27,128 nucleotides of DNA from Elusimicrobia bacterium RIFCSPLOWO2_01_FULL_64_13. GTDB lineage: Bacteria; Elusimicrobiota; Elusimicrobia; 2-02-FULL-39-32. Below the pieces are notes generated by a model, which did not search any database, was not told the origin of the DNA, and saw only the letters and a program-made list of their open reading frames with translations. Both the position numbers and the translations under genes were made by a program. The stretch spans positions 3,751 through 30,878 of the forward strand of contig MGUT01000012.1 of NCBI GenBank assembly GCA_001800095.1, in the 5' to 3' direction. Shown in pieces: positions 23,848 to 27,128 of this stretch; positions within the stretch are counted from its first letter, which is position 1, and each line of letters starts with the position of its first letter.

Positions 23848-26800
23848 GTGGCGGGCTCGAAATTCCTTCAGGCGCTTTCCGAGCGGGTCCTGGTCTTCGA
23901 CGGCGCCATGGGGACGAACCTCCAGAACCAGAACCTGACCGCGGAGGATTTCGGCGGCAAGGACGGCTGCAACGAGGTCCTCGTGCTCACCAGGCCCGGA
24001 GCCGTCGCCAAGGTGCACGAGAGTTTCTTCGCCGTGGGCTGCGACGCGGTCGAAACGGACACTTTCGGCGCCAACCGCATCGTCCTGGCGGAATACGGCC
24101 TCGAGGACCGGGTCCAGGAGATAAACGAGAAGGCCGTGCGCCTCGCGCGGGCGGCGGCGGATAAATTCTCCAAGCCCGGGCGGCCGCGTTTCGTGGTCGG
24201 CTCCGTGGGGCCCACCACCAAGCTCCCGACGCTCGGCCACGTGGGTTTCGAGGAGATGCGCGCCGTCTTCATCGAACAGATCACCGGGCTCCTCCGGGGC
24301 GGAGCGGACGCGATACTCGTCGAGACCTGCCAGGACATCCTCCAGGCCAAGATCGGCGCCATCGCCGCGGACGACGCCATGAGAACGCTCGGGCTCCGCG
24401 TGCCCATCCTCGTCCAGGTGACGGCGGAGGCGGCCGGGACCATGCTCCTGGGCACCGAGATTTCCGCCGCCCTGACCACCCTCGAGATGCTCCCCATCGA
24501 CGTCATAGGGATGAACTGCGCCACGGGGCCCAGGGAGATGGCGGAGAACGTCCGGACCCTCGCGCGGGACTCGCGCTTCCCGGTGTCGGTCCTGCCCAAC
24601 GCGGGGCTTCCGGAGAACGTCGGCGGCCGCGCGCATTACCGCTTGAGCCCGAAAGACCTGGCCGAGCATCTGGAGCGTTTCGTCAAGGAATTCGGGGTCA
24701 ATATCGTGGGCGGGTGCTGCGGCACGACCCCCGAGCACCTCGCCGAAGTGGCCCGGAAGGTGGGCGGGGCCGCTCCCAGGAAAAGGGAGCCGAAGCCGGT
24801 CCCGAGCGCGTCCTGCCTCTACCAATCGGTGCCTTACCTCCAGGAGCCGGCGCCTCTTCTCGTGGGGGAGCGCACCAACGCCAACGGCTCGAAAAAATTC
24901 CGCCGGCTCCTCGAACGCGAGGACTACGACGGCATCGTGGCCATGGCCAGGGAATCCGTGGGGGAGGGCTCGCACTTCCTGGACGTCTGCTGCGCCTACG
25001 TCGGGCGCGACGAGGTCCGCGACACGGTCGAAGTGGTCTCGCGGCTGAACCAGCAGGTCACCGTCCCCCTCGTGCTCGACTCGACCGAGCCGCCGGTCCT
25101 CGAGGCCGCCTTGCGGCTCGTGAGCGGCAAACCCGTCATCAATTCCATCAATCTCGAGGACGGCGAGGAGAGGATGCGGAAGGTCTGCCCCCTCGCCAAG
25201 CGCTACGGCGCGGGCCTGATCGCCCTCACCATCGACGAGAAGGGCATGGCCAAGGACCGCTCCTCCAAGCTCGGGATCGCCGAGCGCATCCATGACCTGG
25301 CCACGCGCAAATACGGCGTCCGGGGCGAGGACCTTTTCTTCGACACCCTGACCTTCACTTTGGGGAGCGGCGACGAAGAGTTCCGCTCCGCCGGGATCGA
25401 GACCCTGGAGGCCATCCGGCTCATCAAGAAGAATCTCCCCGGAGTGAAGACGATCCTGGGAGTCAGCAACATCTCCTTCGGGCTCGACCCCGGATCGCGC
25501 GCGGTCCTCAACAGCGTCTTCCTCCACCACGCCATCGAAGCGGGCCTGGACGCGGCCATCGTCCACGCCGCCCGCATCCTGCCCCTGCACAAGATCGACG
25601 AGGCCTCCCGCGAGCTCGCCCGCCGGCTGGTGTTCAACGAGTCCAAAGGCGGGGCGAACGTCCTGTCCGAATTCATCGAGCACTTCGAGAAGCGGAAAGG
25701 CGCCGCCGCCGGGCCGAAGAAGAAGGTCCGCGCCGCCTCCCTGGAGGAATCGCTCAAGCAGAAGGTGATCGACGGTTCCCGGGAGGAGCTGGAGGCGGAA
25801 CTGGACCAGGCGCTCAAAAAATATCCGCCCCTCGAGATCATCAACACGTTCCTCATGGACGGCATGAAGGTCGTGGGGGACCTCTTCGGCTCCGGGAAGA
25901 TGCAGCTTCCCTTCGTGCTCCAGTCCGCGGAGGTCATGAAGCGCGCGGTGGGGTACCTTGAGCGGTTCATGGAGAAGACCGAGGGGACCGAGAAAGGCAG
26001 GATGGTGCTGGCGACCGTCAAGGGGGACGTGCACGACATCGGCAAGAACCTCGTGGACATCATCCTCACCAATAACGGCTACAAGGTCCATAATCTGGGC
26101 ATCAAGCAGCCCATCGAGCAGATCCTGAAGACCGCGATGGACGTGAAAGCGGACGCCATAGGGCTTTCGGGGCTCCTGGTCAAGTCCACCCTGGTGATGA
26201 AGGAGGACCTGGAGGAGATGGACCGGCAGGGCCTGCGGATCCCCGTCATCTGCGGCGGCGCGGCCCTGAACCGCAAGTACGTCGAGGAGGACCTGTCCCG
26301 GGCCTACCGGGGCCCCGTCTTCTACGGCCAGGACGCTTTCTCGGCCCTCAAGGTCATGGAGGAGCTGAAATCGAGACCGTCCGCCGCCGGCCCGGCGCCC
26401 AAAGCGCCGCGGAAGTCACCGGAAAGCGCGCGGAGCGAAAAGAAAAAGCCCCCCGTCCCGGAACGCTCCAACGTCGCCCGGGACAATTCCGTGCCCCGGC
26501 CCCCCTTCTGGGGTTACCGCGTCATCAAGAACCTCCAGCCCGCGCAGGTGTTCCCTTTCATCAACCAGACCGCGCTTTTCAAAGGACAGTGGCAGTTCAA
26601 AAAGTCCGGCCTTTCCGACGCCGAGTACGAAAAGATCCTCCGGGGAAAGGTCCGGCCCCTCTACGAGGAGGTCACCTCCCGCTGCGTCCGGGAGAAAATC
26701 CTGGAGCCCAAGGTCATCTACGGGTATTTTCCCTGCCATTCGGAAGGGGACGATCTCGTGGTCTTCGACGAGGGGGGGAAGAAGGAGGCGGCGCGCTTCG

Positions 26801-27128
26801 CCTTCCCGCGCCAGAAGGAGCCGCCCTTCCTCTGCATCGCGGATTTCTTCCGGGGGAAGGACTCCGGGGAAAAGGACGTGGCGGCCTTCCAGGTCGCGAC
26901 GGTGGGCCCGCGGGCGTCGAAGATCGAACAGGAGTATTTCAACTCCGACCGATACACGGATTACCTCTATCTCCACGGGATATCCGTCGAGAGCGCCGAG
27001 GCCCTGGCCGAGCTCGTCCATCAGATGATCCGGCGGGACCTGGGTTTTGCCGGGGAGGACGGCCCGGACGCGGAATCGCTTTTCCGGCAGAAGTACCGCG
27101 GGTCCCGCTACAGCTTCGGCTATCCCGC
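23848..27128 (+). CDS. metH: Cobalamin-dependent methionine synthase, 5' part (3' end outside window)
   Basis: MetH transfers methyl from methyltetrahydrofolate to homocysteine via cobalamin. From GTG 23848 the frame is open to the window end (1093 residues). Domain order: homocysteine-binding barrel (about 1-310; zinc cysteines Cys224 in MNCATGP, Cys290 and Cys291 in GGCCGTTP); pterin-binding barrel (340-610, starting GERTNANG); B12 cap (631-710); B12 domain (719-840; GDVHDIGKN, cobalt-ligand His729); a Pro/Lys/Ala-rich linker (842-886); and the AdoMet activation domain from 887, cut off at RYSFGYP. The full protein probably ends about 50-100 residues later. It follows lspA by one base. Confidence 0.97.
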   Translation, partial: MAGSKFLQALSERVLVFDGAMGTNLQNQNLTAEDFGGKDGCNEVLVLTRPGAVAKVHESFFAVGCDAVETDTFGANRIVLAEYGLEDRVQEINEKAVRLARAAADKFSKPGRPRFVVGSVGPTTKLPTLGHVGFEEMRAVFIEQITGLLRGGADAILVETCQDILQAKIGAIAADDAMRTLGLRVPILVQVTAEAAGTMLLGTEISAALTTLEMLPIDVIGMNCATGPREMAENVRTLARDSRFPVSVLPNAGLPENVGGRAHYRLSPKDLAEHLERFVKEFGVNIVGGCCGTTPEHLAEVARKVGGAAPRKREPKPVPSASCLYQSVPYLQEPAPLLVGERTNANGSKKFRRLLEREDYDGIVAMARESVGEGSHFLDVCCAYVGRDEVRDTVEVVSRLNQQVTVPLVLDSTEPPVLEAALRLVSGKPVINSINLEDGEERMRKVCPLAKRYGAGLIALTIDEKGMAKDRSSKLGIAERIHDLATRKYGVRGEDLFFDTLTFTLGSGDEEFRSAGIETLEAIRLIKKNLPGVKTILGVSNISFGLDPGSRAVLNSVFLHHAIEAGLDAAIVHAARILPLHKIDEASRELARRLVFNESKGGANVLSEFIEHFEKRKGAAAGPKKKVRAASLEESLKQKVIDGSREELEAELDQALKKYPPLEIINTFLMDGMKVVGDLFGSGKMQLPFVLQSAEVMKRAVGYLERFMEKTEGTEKGRMVLATVKGDVHDIGKNLVDIILTNNGYKVHNLGIKQPIEQILKTAMDVKADAIGLSGLLVKSTLVMKEDLEEMDRQGLRIPVICGGAALNRKYVEEDLSRAYRGPVFYGQDAFSALKVMEELKSRPSAAGPAPKAPRKSPESARSEKKKPPVPERSNVARDNSVPRPPFWGYRVIKNLQPAQVFPFINQTALFKGQWQFKKSGLSDAEYEKILRGKVRPLYEEVTSRCVREKILEPKVIYGYFPCHSEGDDLVVFDEGGKKEAARFAFPRQKEPPFLCIADFFRGKDSGEKDVAAFQVATVGPRASKIEQEYFNSDRYTDYLYLHGISVESAEALAELVHQMIRRDLGFAGEDGPDAESLFRQKYRGSRYSFGYP

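Noticed and set aside
23761..26091. A 776-codon open frame on the minus strand
   Set aside because: It lies antisense to lspA and metH, whose domains and catalytic residues are intact on the plus strand. Long antisense frames are expected in GC-rich coding DNA, and the translation is low-complexity with no family motifs.

Overview
This is a gene-dense bacterial window of about two-thirds GC with almost no non-coding DNA. It looks like a chromosomal housekeeping segment from a Gram-negative-type bacterium. The evidence is a complete diaminopimelate/lysine pathway end, muramic-acid recycling enzymes, lipoprotein signal peptidase, and CIRCE-controlled groESL. The lysine genes use the LL-diaminopimelate aminotransferase (DapL) route. 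That route, the arg/lys/dap gene order and the MurNAc-recycling set would fit an uncultured lineage such as Omnitrophota, Elusimicrobiota or Aminicenantes, but I cannot assign a phylum from sequence alone. I saw no mobile elements, CRISPR array, tRNA or rRNA.

Layout. (1) 1-3202, plus strand: a cell-wall recycling operon of murQ (5' truncated), a DUF4404-like small gene, anmK and the exo-muramidase gene namZ. (2) 3206-11817, minus strand: a nine-gene operon read right to left as argG, argH, lysA, dapF, dapA, dapB, an FAH-family enzyme, a two-helix membrane protein and dapL. Most of its lower part is joined by 4-base start/stop overlaps. (3) 11818-12042: a divergent intergenic region holding a 118-bp imperfect palindrome between two outward promoters. 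(4) 12043-14438, plus: a DegT-type sugar aminotransferase, a gamma-carbonic-anhydrase-like hexapeptide protein and an endonuclease III-related glycosylase. (5) 14435-15352, minus: a family 2 glycosyltransferase. (6) 15353-17622: groES-groEL with a consensus promoter, two tandem CIRCE operators and a terminator. (7) 17651-27128, plus: yggS, proC, yggU, mtnA, ileS, lspA and metH (3' truncated), closely packed and probably one transcription unit.

The genes make metabolic sense together. Region 1 turns wall fragments into GlcNAc-6-phosphate. Region 2 makes meso-diaminopimelate and lysine, and finishes arginine. Region 7 combines PLP homeostasis, proline synthesis, methionine salvage and synthesis, isoleucyl-tRNA charging and lipoprotein maturation.

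The most unusual signals are: an abrupt AT-rich block of about 750 bp inside ileS with the reading frame intact, which looks like a recombinant or chimeric segment; several genes whose -10 boxes sit only 6-10 bases before the start codon, which suggests leaderless mRNAs; the palindromic element before argG; and an FAH-family enzyme plus a small membrane protein embedded in the lysine operon. I found no clearly new defence or mobile system.
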